Assembly: GCA_914767715.1 (NCBI GenBank)
Contig: OU612067.1
Span: 28,554,162-28,618,161 of the forward strand
DNA: 64,000 nucleotides
Reading direction: 5' to 3'
Source: Membranipora membranacea
Taxonomy: Eukaryota; Bryozoa; Gymnolaemata; Cheilostomatida; Membraniporidae
The notes under the pieces are model-generated. The model ran no database searches, was not told the origin of the DNA, and was given only the letters and a program-made list of their open reading frames with translations. Positions 40,901 to 53,100 of the stretch are shown here, one piece after another (position 1 is the stretch's first letter; every line of letters starts with the position of its first letter). A program made the position numbers and the translations under genes.

Positions 40901-43140
40901 CATCATGGTGTTACGTAGAGCCTGAGTTACTCCTGAGGAGTAAATGTCAGCGAGATTTAAGTTGAGTTAGTTGGGGGGTAAACTGATTTTACAAGCACCT
41001 AATTTTGGCTAGTTGAAGTTCGAGTTTATCTAAAGTGAAGAGGGTGAATGAAACTCAGCTAGCTTTTAAGCTAGCCATTTCAATCATGTGCAAAAAGATG
41101 AACCTTTCCTTGCAAATACTCTTTTTTTCAACGTGGGTCAGGCCTATTGTCCATTAAATTGCTCCTTGGTACTTTTCATGTGCGTATACACCTCATACTT
41201 ACCACATTAACCTTCCCTTCAGTATTAGAGTGTGTACAGAGCTCCTCAACAGAGGTTCTGTACAGAATATCAGTCACGATACCCTGTAATATAAGAATTA
41301 TATACTCAATCACTGTCATATGACTGCTGTTTAGATCATACAAAATCACTGTTCTGTTCAAGGTTTCTTATCATGTCAAGGAGAGAAGCAAACAATTTAT
41401 ATAGAATAACTGTTACCTGTTTTTTTTACTTATCAAGCATGACACATTATATCATCAAACTAAAACAGCTGATAGCAAAACAATCAAGAGGGAAGATTAT
41501 CTGAAAGGGTACTTCATCTCGGGGAGTTTGAGAAATTTGTGAACTTTCTGTCCAAGTGAACACTCTTATCACTTATCTTAGTGAGTGAAGTGGGCGCAGG
41601 AACTTAATTTAGCATGACAAGTAGAGTTCCAACATTACATTGATCAACGCAATATCCAATTGCGTTGGTGATTCAGGTTTAAAGATGCCCATTCGGAATC
41701 GATACGGAGCCGAGAGAGGTCCACACTTTAAACATCATGAATAGATATAAGAAAAGTGGTGAGAGAAACGTTTGGAAAACAAGATCTAAATTTGAAGTCA
41801 ACTCAGCAGCTCCAGGACAAAAACAGGGCCATGGTGTGAAGGGATTGTGGGCAGATTTCGTAGCCAGATACAGAAGGAATGAAATGACTATTGTCGATAA
41901 GGTTTTAGCTGCAGTATTTCTCAGTGCGATGCTTGGTATTTTATTGTTCATCATCTTCCCAATCATGATCAAGCTGATGGTGTGGATAGTGACCACACCG
42001 AGAGATATTGCCGCAGAGTGGATGGAGAGAGCACATGACTGTGAGCGACGGAACATAAGCTTGATAGTCGCTGTAGCGTCAACCTCTTGCTTCTTGTGGC
42101 TACTTTACATCCTTTATCTCACTCAGAAACATGCTTCAGATGTATTGGGACATATCATAGAAAAGATGGAGGCACAAAGAGAACTTGAGGTCACACTGGA
42201 AAAGTTTCAGAATCTCATCGAAGTAAGCCAGATACTGAGAGAGCGAGATGCAGAGAGGAAAGTGGAGGTAGAGAAGCTGAAGAAGGTACAGAAGGAAATG
42301 GAGGTATGAATCTGTCTTACCCAAACACTGGCCTTGTGTAAAGTTGTCACACTTTGAGGAAAATACTGAGTGTGTGAGGCTCACAGAAATGTAAAGATAA
42401 CGTATGTGTAGTAGCCAGATACCCTCAACTCTTCGCATGTCTATCACATTGATATAATTATATTTTCAGGCAACAATTGGATTTAGGATCAGCAACGGGA
42501 TAGGAAGGATTGTAAGTTTGATGACAGGCCTCTATGAAGGCATTCAATCTTTATCCAAGAGTACCTCAGAGATGAAGGCAGCTAGTGAGTATGAGGAGGC
42601 AAAATAAGATGATTATAGCAACAACAACTATAACAACAACGACAACTATAACAACAACAACTATATATCATCCATAACTAAGAGCTACATTTCCTGGTTC
42701 TCATTATAACTGTAGCGAGTTAACTCCCTTCAGTTACAGCAGCTTATCAGCTATTTATATTAGACTGGATACTTTATCTATACTATAAGAATCATACAAA
42801 ACAACTGTCATATACTTGCTGTTCTGTTCAAGGTTTCTTATAATATCGAGGTGAGAAGCAAACTTATTTATAATAACTTTTTGCTGTTTTCTTACTTATA
42901 CATATATATAGATTCAAATCTGTGCTTTTAAGTGTCATCTGTGTGTATTTGGCCCCAACTAAGTGTCACTCAAAAATAAGGAGTCATTTTATATGACCCA
43001 CAAAAAATCATGTCTTAAATCCTCTTAAATAATCATGTTGGGCATCCTTAACCCAATTATAGTAATTAATGGTAGATAAAATAGTCTGACATGGTCAGAC
43101 AACTCCAATGCAAAGACTGCCCTACACACTGATAGCCACT

Positions 43141-43203
<63 letters not shown>

Positions 43204-46200
43204 TAACTCATTGTCCAGGGTTTTTATGGGTACAATAGTGGGGTATATAATATATGACACTTTATTGCACAAAAGTGTGTGTATATATATATATGCTGAA
43301 TAGAATGAGTGCAGAATATGTTGATAAGATCCAACGCCGTGACTGCCTACATGGTCTTGCAGAAACATACAATCCAGCCATAACAACAAGCGATCCTCAC
43401 ATCTTGAAACCCTATCAAAGCCTGAGACAAGAACCGAGCTAAGGTCAAAATGCCACATCATCCATGACTATAAAAATGACTAGTTGATAATGTACTATCT
43501 TGTTTTTACACACATTTTCCTCTTTTTATTCAACAAGCTATTTCACTATGGTTCCATGCCTCGAATGAGTGGTCCACTCCACTTCCATTGTGTGCAAGAG
43601 CGCTAACCATTCAGCCAGGCCACCTTTTAGTTTTCATGCGAATCAAAAAAACGGTATCTGGTTTCGCATCAAGAAATGTCGATTTGACAAGTTTACTTAA
43701 ATGCTAATCCCATGCATCGATCAGGCTTAAAACTGGTGTCAAATCGATATATGGAAACATAGTGAATTAGCTCTCTCATTTCTTTTTATGTTTTTTGAAG
43801 ATCAGTAATGGGTTTCTTCTTCTGTTTAAATCCTTGATCAATGAAAATAAAGCCCGTTATATATTATCAAGCATGACACATTATCTCATCAAATCAAAAC
43901 AGCTGGTAGTGAAACAATCAATTGGGAAAATTATCTGAAAAATCAGATCAGGTTATTTGGGAAATTTTGTTAACTTCCTGTTCAAGTGAACAATCCTATC
44001 GCATATATTATCTGAACAGTTATTGAATGAAAGGGGATAGGCTATAGTGTGATGTAAAATCTGGAAAGTTCGAACATAGCTAATCAGTGCGAGAACCAGT
44101 TGTGTCAATGTTACAGGTTTAAAGCGCTCATTGTGAGTTGATTAGGAGCCTAGAGTGGTCCACACATTAATCACCATGAATAGACATCATGAAAAGAAGA
44201 GTGGTGAGAGAAGCTTTTGGGAAACCTTAACAGCTCCAAAACAGAGTCAGGGTAATGGCGTGCGACGATTGTGGACAGATTTCGAAGCAAGATACAGAAG
44301 GAATGAGATGACTGATGTCGATAAGGTCATAGCAGCAGTGGTTATCAGCGTTTTACTGTTCATCGTCTTCCCGATCATGATTAAGCTGATGGTGTGGATA
44401 GTGACGACACCAAGAGATATTGCCGCAGAGTGGATGGAGAGAGCACATGACTGTGAGCGACGAAATATTAGCTTGCTAGTCGCAGTAGCATCAGTCTCCT
44501 GTAACATGTGGCTTCTTTACATCCTCCATCTCACTCAGAAACATGCTTCAGCAACCATCAGACAGGTCATTGAGAAAATGGAGGCACAAAAAGAACGGGA
44601 TGTCACATTGGCAAAAAATCAAAATCTCAACGAAGTAAACAAGATACTGAGAGAGCGTGACGTGGAAATGGAGGTGAGTATCTGTCTTGTCTTGTGTGAA
44701 ACTGTCACACTTTGAGGAAATTACTGAGTGTGGGAGGCCCACAGAAATGCAAAGATAACGTATGTCAGTATAGCCAGTTACACTCAACTCTCCAAATTTC
44801 TATCACATTGATATAATTATATTTTCAGGCCAAAATTGGATTTAAGATCAGCAACGGTATAGGCAGGATTGCAAGTTTGATGACAGGCCTCTATGAAGGC
44901 ATTCAATCTCTATTCAAGAGTACCTCAGAGATGAAGGCAGCCAGTGAATGTAAGGAGGCAAAATGAGATGGTGACAGCCACAACAGCGATATAGCATCCG
45001 AAGCTTAGAGCTATATTTCCTGTTTTTCATAATGACAGTACTGAGAGGTTACTTACTTGAGTTATAACAGCTTATAAGTTATTCATATTAGACTCTGATA
45101 TTATATCTATACTATGATGAAAGAATACACCAAAACTAAATATCTCTAATAAATTAATGATGAAGTGCTAAGAAAAGTGTAAACTTGGCCAATACCCTGC
45201 TTCTCTGTGTAAAATGTCAGCTTAAAAAGTCTTACCTTCTCATCAGCCACATAAACTCCGTGTTCCTGAGCAGAGACAACATCACCATGTACAGACAAAG
45301 CTATGACATCAGCCTCATTAGTGTGACAACTCCAATCTATCTCTAAAACAAACAAATCTAAGCATGACAAGTTCAATCTAGCAAACACAATTTTATTGGA
45401 GTGAGCTTTATGCAACAACACCAAACTAAAATACGCCTGCCCCAGTAATTTTAGGTGTTTCCCATTGTTGCCTTCACTAAAAATAATGTTAGACTAGCCT
45501 GCCTTGGGAGTTGCACAAGGTATAGGTTGCTTGACTAACAGTTTAAACCAATTATAGGGACTCTATGTATAACACGGAGCAGAACCAACAATACAGTGGT
45601 GATAAAGAACTCACTGAAGCTATCAGGTATGGATAGTACCATATCAGTACTACAAACCCACACACCAGGTGGTGCATCTACAGCTACCTACAAATATATA
45701 TATATATATATATATTATATATTATTCATCATGCGTGTTAAGACACTTATACTATACTCATACTTTATACACCATATGTGTAAAGTGGCCAATTATCATA
45801 TCCTGGTGAAAGTTTTATCTGTACAATTTAAACCATAAGCTCAGAGCGATATTCAGATATGGAGTTGCTTGATCAACATCAATAAACACACAACTCCCAA
45901 TTTTTATATACTCATATTTTACTAGCCTAGTCACATGGCCACTTTTTTTGTTTTAAAAGTGCCCCCATTACAAGGCTAATGTTTTCCCAAACTCTCTGAG
46001 TAGATTGTGAAGTAACAGTGAGATGGCTCAGGATTTTCATGTAGCTTCTCAGTTAGCTTAGCCCACACTCAATTCATGACAAAAACATCATCACCAAATT
46101 CCAAAGGTCAAGTCAAAGTGACCCATAATTACAACAAGCCCAAGGTTTATCCCAAATCTGACCACAATTTGACATTATGATAAACACAGATGTAAAAGTT

Positions 46201-47638
46201 TACAGATCCCAAATGTAAACAACTGCTTTTATTTAGTTCCCAGGCCCGAAGATTAGGGTGAAATAAGGATTGCTTCATTTATTCTATTTTAGAGAAGCAT
46301 GTTGCAGAAATATGCATAAATGAAACTTAAATTGTGCAAAATTTCCTGGAAACTTATTATTGATATCGGACGAATACAATTTGAAGGTACGAGGAAGAGT
46401 AGGAGGAGTTGGACAAGAAGAGGGTTGTTATATTGAGACTAACCTGAGTAGACATGGTATGTATGAGATAATCCAGGGTAGTCATCAGGCCGACATCACA
46501 CAAACTGCCGCCGCTGCTGTTAGATGATGGGATGTTTACAAAAGCTCTGCCTGTACTATTATACATATACTGACGGCCCTGCAACAAGTGTGACACATTT
46601 ATTCTTAGCTTCTGGTATTTGTTGTAGCACCTTATGAAAACTGCATGCAGCCATCTATATTTGGCATCCTTATCAAAAACTTTACCAGCTGTTGTTATAA
46701 AAGAACTGAGAGGCTGGATATCAAAGTTATGTAAGCACAGGGAAATATGTTGTTTCTTTTAATTCGACCGACAAAGCTTTACAGGAATGTCTTACCACAT
46801 GAAGAATGAGAATGTGAGCATCGTCTAACACATCACTATTCACAACCTATAAATTTGTAGAAGACCTTGTTACGACCGACGAGCACAAGCTTCAATGATT
46901 AACAGACAAAGTCAGAAGTTTAAACACACTGTATATGAGATGAGATTTGCACAGGCTGGTATTTGAAGTATGACACAAAAATCATATTGACCAACTTAAT
47001 AGTCCATTAGATTCTGATGATATGCAAGGTTTCCAATCAAGAAAGTCACCAGTTCATGACTTTCATATTAATTACTACCTTGTTATCTATAGTGACATGT
47101 ATGTCTACATATAGCATAACATGTCCATTACCGTATAGCCAGCTTGTGAAGCCAAATTCTCAGAGATCACTAGAAGAGCGTTCAGTGTAGCACCACCGCT
47201 TCCGATGCCCTTGACTGGGTCATCAATGACAAGCAAAAGAGTGTCTTTTGGTATCAGCCCTTTACTCTGGCGTGCCATTAACTCTGCAAACAAGAGTTCA
47301 TTGTATCTAGCTGTTGGCAAGGAATTACTCTTTGATTTTTGTACAGTGAAAATGCAAAGCTTTGATGTCAAAGGCAAGGGCACTCAATCTTAGCTCAAAA
47401 GGATATATTTCATCAAATTTTAAAAAAGGTTCCATGTGTGATAACAGCCATTAGGAAACAGAGTTGGCTGAATCACTACAAAGTTTAGGAATATGTCATT
47501 AAGGCTTGAGACAAATATTATGGTACCGTATCACTAGAATACTACCATACCTCTACTCAGAGCATCACAGCTTGTGGATGGTCCACATGTTAAAGCTACC
47601 ACCTTCCATCGTGCTCTTCTTTGATTCTGGTCCATCAT
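31907..47638 (-). CDS. FCSK: L-fucose kinase (fucokinase), 25 exons
   Basis: Exons in gene order: 47551-47638, 47132-47283, 46796-46846, 46444-46578, 45615-45687, 45236-45342, 41203-41283, 40635-40754, 39814-39973, 39452-39546, ~39130-39222, 38871-39011, 38455-38571, 38082-38177, 37660-37787, 37115-37335, 36709-36857, 35868-36058, 35273-35393, 34865-35000, 33905-34137, 33394-33612, 33009-33108, 32239-32462, 31907-31981. The sum is 1,101 residues (human 1,084). The enzyme makes fucose-1-phosphate from L-fucose and ATP in the cytosol, feeding GDP-fucose salvage. The N-terminal half has [22 protein letters not shown] and [14 protein letters not shown]. The middle has [16 protein letters not shown] and [22 protein letters not shown]. 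The C-terminal GHMP kinase has [23 protein letters not shown] (ATP loop), [13 protein letters not shown] and [16 protein letters not shown]. The start (MMDQ) is uncertain because an acceptor at 47653 allows one more upstream exon; the exon 11 donor is also uncertain. Confidence 0.95.
35440..35535 (+). repeat. tRNA-derived SINE-like segment in an FCSK intron
   Basis: A plus-strand stretch ends in a perfect B box (GGTTCGAATCC) and contains an anticodon-like stem-loop (CTTCT/AGAAG around a 7-base loop). The A-box region (GGCGGCAGGGCGGTTAGG) is degenerate. The acceptor ends do not pair well, so I treat it as a tRNA-derived retroposon or tRNA pseudogene. Confidence 0.45.
41737..42607 (+). CDS. Nested gene A: two-transmembrane, coiled-coil protein of unknown family
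   Basis: Exon 1 is 41737-42303 and exon 2 is 42470-42607, joined in phase 0 to give 234 residues. Residues 1-50 are basic and polar. Hydrophobic segments lie at about 56-87 ([20 protein letters not shown]) and 107-129 ([20 protein letters not shown]). They flank a short conserved loop, [21 protein letters not shown] charged heptad-like coiled coil follows at 136-188. Exon 2 encodes an amphipathic tail, [21 protein letters not shown] recognise no family and assign no function. Support as a real gene comes from the conserved frame, splice sites and protein pattern in its tandem paralogue at 44176. It lies inside an FCSK intron on the opposite strand. An ACAACTATA-rich repeat follows the stop. 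Confidence 0.7.
43143..43200. repeat. (AT)n microsatellite
   Basis: A nearly pure AT dinucleotide run of about 58 bp. It sits within the segment that interrupts unit 2 of the tandem duplication. Minus-strand translation of it gives an artefactual YIYIYI peptide. Confidence 0.95.
43560..43632 (-). repeat. Degenerate tRNA-like sequence
   Basis: The minus strand reads GGTGGCCTGGCTGAATGGTTAG, resembling the start and A box of a class II tRNA. A poor B box (CATTCGAGGC) lies about 55 bases on. It is probably a SINE or tRNA fossil within the inserted segment. Confidence 0.25.
44176..44966 (+). CDS. Nested gene B: paralogue of the two-transmembrane coiled-coil protein
   Basis: Exons 44176-44673 and 44829-44966 join in phase 0 to give 211 residues. 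The ATG is the one homologous to gene A's start (MNR). It shares with gene A the segment [17 protein letters not shown] and [13 protein letters not shown] almost unchanged, plus both membrane spans and the exon 2 tail ([20 protein letters not shown]). It lacks about eight residues near the N-terminus, a few in the first span and about thirteen in the coiled coil. Differences are in-frame, so the open frame has been kept since duplication, which suggests both copies are or were functional. Upstream flanks are also duplicated, so regulation may be shared. Family unknown. Confidence 0.7.
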
Positions 47639-47652
47639 CCAAGACAGCTCAT

Positions 47653-50137
47653 CTAGAGAAAAACCATGTGAAACACAATATGAAGAGATATATAATTCCA
47701 AATATATTATTTGTGGCATTGATTCATCCGTATAATCAGTCTGTCCATTTACATGGATGAGAGAAACTACTTGAATTCCTAGGAAGATCATTGAACTATA
47801 GTTCTATTTTAAGCACTCATATTGGGCGGGATTGTAGTTCGAGCGCTTAAACCAAGGAGTAAAAGCTTAAATTACAACTACAGCTTAGTGATTCTTGCAT
47901 CCATATTCAACACGCTACCTTTCTGGGAAATACTTCACAAACGTCACTTCCCCAAAACATTACAAACACTGCCTTACGAACACAGAACAGCTCAATCCTG
48001 AGAAAACGAGTCTATACATTTCAAGAAATGTTTATTAGCTAAAATGAGTATCAACAATCACCATCATAAAGGACAGCAGGGCCATTTTCACACATAGTTC
48101 AAGGGTCATAGCCCACATTATTCAACATTACAGTCTACACATTATTCAATATTCTTTAAGGAACGGATAGTCCTAGCATCAATGAACTAAGGTTTAGTTC
48201 ATTGCTAGCATTATATGGTTATGTGTACTAAAAATGGCGAACAGTCCTAGCCAACCTAGCTCTATTAGCTTTTATTCGCTAAAATTTCTAGTAGCACCCT
48301 TGTAGGCCTACCAGCAGAATTCCTTGGTCCCAGCACAGCAAAAAAAAACAAAGATATACCACCCAAAGTCTTGAAAGTGACTCATGGAGTTGCCAGTTCC
48401 TGAGCCATCATATAGGAAAGGTGATATGACAAACTCTCCCTGACAATTGCATGCCTATATGGTTACATCGGGCTTGCAAGTATGCACACTGCCTCTGTTA
48501 CTGCTGTGTGTTCAATATCAATCCAAATTCACTGTGGGCAAAAGAATTATACTCTAGTCTAGAGAGGCCTCTTCAAAAGTCTGAGGAGAGTAAAAATGTA
48601 TACTAAAACTAAAAAGATAAGTCCTAAGGACTTATTCTTCTCCAGAATAAACATGGAATATATATATATAACAGAAATTTTGCCATTATTTATAAAATTC
48701 CTCCCATACCATATAAGACAATCTATCACACAATACCCTGCTTAAATGAAGCATTTACTACTAGGAAATCCCTTCCTTTGCATGCAGTTCCTGCTACTTA
48801 GTGTGCCTGCAACTGCAAAAATCAAAATACTCCTCTTCTCAAACTCTTCCTGTGCTCATCCAACAGGTGAAATATTAAAAATACAGTTCTATTCAAAGTT
48901 TTTGTGTGCATCAATAATAACACAGACATCAACATTTCTGACCAATCACAGACATCAAACTCTGCTTCAAACGAGAATGTGATGGAAACAATGATGTCTA
49001 AGGGTTTTCAAGGTCATCTTCAACAACACAAAATAGAAAAAAAAATTTTGGAAGAAAACTCACTCAGATCATTCTCCCATTTCATCATTTTTCTAGGTAT
49101 CACTGCTTATCATATGTATATATTTATCAGAACCAGTTCCACATGACCCATTGCTTATTCAGCACGTGAATTAGTTACTGTAAGGAGTAACTGTTACTCC
49201 TTGGTTACTGGGATATCTGTATGCAAGGAGCACTGAACTCAATCCAATTGAATTGAGTTCTGAATTGAACTCAATCCAATTGAAAGGAGCACTGAACTCA
49301 ATTGAATAGTACAATTCAATGGCAAGGAGTAAAAGACTCCTTGCTGTGTGTATGTATGTATGATAAAACTTAAAAGTTTAATTTGCATAGATTTGTGTGT
49401 GTCCAGCCAATCCAATATTACATAATCACTGCTGGTAATGAAACTAATAGTTCTGCCAAACCATTTGTACCCCTGCTTACTAGTGATGGATTGAATGCAA
49501 TGACATCATTAGCCAACTAGAGCTATATTACATTATCAAGAACATAATTACTTTATAGTTATCCTCTAGATGTACAAATAGACCAGCAATAGGCAATATC
49601 AGGAATGATGACTCATCCCAACTCATTTCATTGATTTTAGCTGAGCTTGATCTTACACATGTATGACTCACTTCTGTTTCTAATGCAGTATGTGTTGCAG
49701 ATACTAACTTGATAGCTGTTTGATTTCGTCCAAGGAGGCAGTTGGAACTGACATAGAGCTTCCGCTCTGCAGTAAAGGCGCAGGGAGCTTTCTTGCAGAA
49801 GGTATATATGTATTAGTCTATATATTCATGTTATAATGAGTCATAACAATGAGTTGGTACGTCCTAATTATAATCTGTGTCTAAAAGCAAGGAGTTACTC
49901 CTTGGTGAAATATAGAAGAAGTCCCGCTTGCTCTGATGTTATATTGAATTGAACAAAATAAAACTTCTTATGCAATTTTAAAGCAATCGCTGTCCTTCTG
50001 GTTGGGAAGATGAAGCTGACATGCAGATAGTACAGTATATTACCAGAGACTACATGTTTTCTTTATCTTTCTCAGGTAAATTTAGCTTTGGCTAAGGTCA
50101 AGGATTGTGCTGAGAACTCAGGAGAGTACCTTCTAAA
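47653..50137. other. Head-to-head spacer between FCSK and TMEM43
   Basis: No convincing coding sequence. The minus-strand frame continues open for about 45 codons upstream of the FCSK exon 1 acceptor but has no family features. Both genes' promoters should lie here. Short palindromes built on AAGGAGT/ACTCCTT recur at 49180, 49323 and 49890. Confidence 0.45.
49178..49345. repeat. Nested palindromic repeat cluster (AAGGAGT...ACTCCTT)
   Basis: The block contains GTAAGGAGTAACTGTTACTCC near its left edge and GGCAAGGAGTAAAAGACTCC near its right edge. Between them are two partial copies of AAGGAGCACTGAACTCAAT and an inverted GAACTCAATCCAATTGAA. It resembles a small self-complementary element. A lone CAAGGAGTTACTCCTTG copy lies at about 49888. 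Confidence 0.6.
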
Positions 50138-53100
50138 ATGTACCGTCAGAGGGTGAGTCTTCGGCAATATCGTTCCACTGTGGGCCATGCGACTTTTGAA
50201 TATTTTAGAAGGATCTAGTTCTGTCCCAGCTTTTTTTTAAGAAATTGATCTAACCAAGGAGTCACTACTCGATATGTTTCAACAAGAACCACCTTGATAT
50301 ATCTTACTATATATCATACTTGATACTGTGAATATTATCATTAAAAAAAAATCATCTAGATGATGTAAATTACATAAAGATATTTGCTTTAGTTCTTTCC
50401 CCTTTTCATACACACTTTAAGAATGAACATGTACGCTCAGATACAGGTGTCCAAATGTTCGCACTTATCTAATCTTATGCAAATTTTGGCTTGTTTGTCT
50501 TTGCTTTTAAGCTCACTAAACAGAAACTGCATTTGAGCCATACATAACCTTAGTACCCTACTCACTAGATTTGACTGCTGTATGAATGCATTAATGAGAT
50601 TAATGCATAAACATAATCTTGGGTAGCAGGCTTTAGAAGGATTGTGGAGACACAGCCTCTTGCATAGGCTACATAGTTTATACACCTTTCTTGACTAGTC
50701 AAAGGCACTGAGGAGTTTTTTTCTAGCTGTCAGTTTGATCTAAGATCTGTGATATTGTAATAATTTAGTTTTGTTGCTCTTTAGTGTTTAGCCAGTACCT
50801 GATGAATCTTATTTGCTGCTTGGGTAACGTAGAGAAGTCAGGTACTGGCTATTCAATGGCATCAAGGAAATCTACTATATCTTCTGGGAGCACAGATTCA
50901 TAAATCATATTGTTACTTGTACAGTATCCAGACGACCCAGGAATGCATAATACTGGAGATTACAGAGCTGGCAGACGGACACATATAGAGAGAGCACCTA
51001 CATGCTGTGAGCAGCTCAGAACTAGTATAGTTGTATCTCTCATAGGTCTGGTACTTGTTCCTGTGGCTATAGGAATACTGGGATACAATGAGGTAGCGTG
51101 GTCACAATTTACATTTTAATTTGCGAACAAAACCATGATCTTATCACTGGCATGTTCCCAGCTCACCTGCTCACTGCGATGATCAACACTTGTATTGCGC
51201 ATTGTGCAATTTATATCTCGCATTTGGCTGCTATGAATTGTCACTGATGACTAGTAACAGTTTGACAGTTTTTTATGGATGCAAATTCCGACATAACAAG
51301 TCACCATTAATGCACTTCTTTACTTGTAGGGAAGAGCAGTAAAGACAGCGCAGTCTTTGGATGAGGGCCTAGCCTCAGTCTATGAACTAAAATCGACACA
51401 TGTTGTAGAACCTCAGCTTAATGGTCACCTAATCCATTTGTCTGACAAAATAAGTTGTGACGAGGTATGTAGCAATTTACTCACCAGAAGTTTTTTGTAT
51501 TATAAGTATGTTGAGAAAAAAGACAGAGAGTTTTTTCATTCAGCCGTTATGGCATTTATTATGGATGATCACGCTTGCATCCCACAGTATCCATGGTATC
51601 ACAGTATCCACAGTATCCACAGAATAAGGCAGCCCAGAGCATCTGATTACAGCAAGTGGATGTTTGTGCAACCTGCAGCAAGCATCTTCCTCCTTGCTAC
51701 AGGATCCCAAAAAAGACATGTACACCGTGATATCCTGAACTATTCCCACTGTCTCTTGCATTCCACCATCAGTCCACATAGGAGCTAAATTACCACAACT
51801 TCTCAAAGGCACACAGTGGTCAAGAAGACTGTTTCCTGCATCTCCGCTGAAGCGGAACCATGGCCTGTACCATATGCTCTGTGTCACAATTCTCGTTTCC
51901 TTTGTTGAGATCCATACCGTTGTGGTCTGCCCGCCATGACTCTGTCAGATTGATAGCTTTCTCACAGAGATGTACCAGTGGGTTTGGTGTTGTAGTTGCT
52001 TTGGTTGTAGGAGGGTTGCCGTTGCAGTTTCTCTTCTCTACACATGACAAGCATGTCACTCAGCTGTCGAGAAGGTAAAACTTGATTTCTGTTTCAAGCA
52101 TTACCTTCTCGACAGCTGGATGTGTGAGTTGTCTTCTCCTCTCTGAGGTCCCTGGCGCTAAACATCCTTCTTCTTGCAGAGTTTGATGCAGAATCTTCAC
52201 TCTTTCTTGGTACCTGACTAAATTCTGATTTTTAGAGGAGTCGGATAAGCTGCAGCCTACCACTGTCAGTAAAACTGTCAGTATCACCCCACTAGCATTG
52301 TCATATCACTGCTGCTCCTAGATATACCTGTCAAGAATATGAACTACATAAACATATAAGCAAAGTATTTGGGTTAAAAAATTGGGTTAAAATCGCAAGT
52401 TTGTCTCCGTTCGAAGACTGAGAAATAGAGGTGCCTTAGGGGCGCTGCCGCCATATTCGGCGCCAAGTTGCTCTATGTTTTCAGGAGCACACTGGGGCGT
52501 CAACTGATCCCAGTAGTCAGTCGACTGCAGTGGGATTCGAACCCAAGACCTCCAATGCTTGTTGCGCTCTAACCGACTGAGCTACCTCCTACTCCATTTG
52601 TATGTGTGTTAAATTCTAGTCCGTGCCCCGCAGACACTTGCTCCCCGCAGACACTTGCTCCCCGCAGACACTTGCTCCCCGCAGACACTTGCTCCCCGCA
52701 GACACTTGCTCCCCGCAGACACTTGCTCCCCGCAGACACTTGCTCCCCGCAGACACTTGCTCCCCGCAGACACTTGCTCCCCGCAGACACTTGCTCCCCG
52801 CAACGATTAAAACACATAATGAATAAAACGACTGCATTAACAACAGAGAGTGTTCTCTCATGGATATATATATATATATATATATATACATATTAACTTT
52901 ATTTGCCAAAATAAGTTATTATCGAGATGACTTGTTTAATTTTAGTGTCATGGATTTATTCTTATATCAGGACATCACTGTTACTTAAACTGGTGTCACT
53001 TGCATTTACACTCAGTAGTCAGTACCCGCCTAGACAACTCTGAACTACACTCATCATACATGGGTAGTGTAGTGGGTAGTGTAGTCAGAGAGGTGGGACC

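Larger units (their letters stand above)
41340..45153 (+). repeat. Tandem segmental duplication carrying two paralogous genes
   Basis: Unit 1 (about 41340-42790) and unit 2 (about 42820-45120) are collinear. Both contain the block TTCTGTTCAAGGTTTCTTAT, then ATCAAGCATGACACATTAT, a two-exon gene and a similar 3' flank. In unit 2 about 965 bp (near 42895-43860) separates blocks that are adjacent in unit 1, so sequence was inserted there. The whole array lies in one FCSK intron (41284-45235). An AATAAA at 45148-45153 may serve the second gene. Confidence 0.8.

Noticed and set aside
43066-43461. 131-codon minus-strand ORF
   Set aside because: Dominated by the AT microsatellite (YIYIYI) with no other support.
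47653-47791. Extension of FCSK exon 1 to an upstream Met
   Set aside because: The frame is open but crosses a good acceptor at 47653, and the sequence lacks similarity to fucokinase N-termini.
52522-52595. Functional tRNA gene
   Set aside because: A and B boxes are good, but the anticodon and acceptor stems do not pair.
52626-52802. CRISPR-like direct repeats
   Set aside because: Units abut with no spacers, in an intron of an animal gene. It is a minisatellite.
52569-52909. Overlapping ORFs on both strands encoding CGEQVSAGSKCLRGASV-type repeats
   Set aside because: They are translations of a 17-bp minisatellite, which stays open in all frames. There are no splice signals or other coding features.
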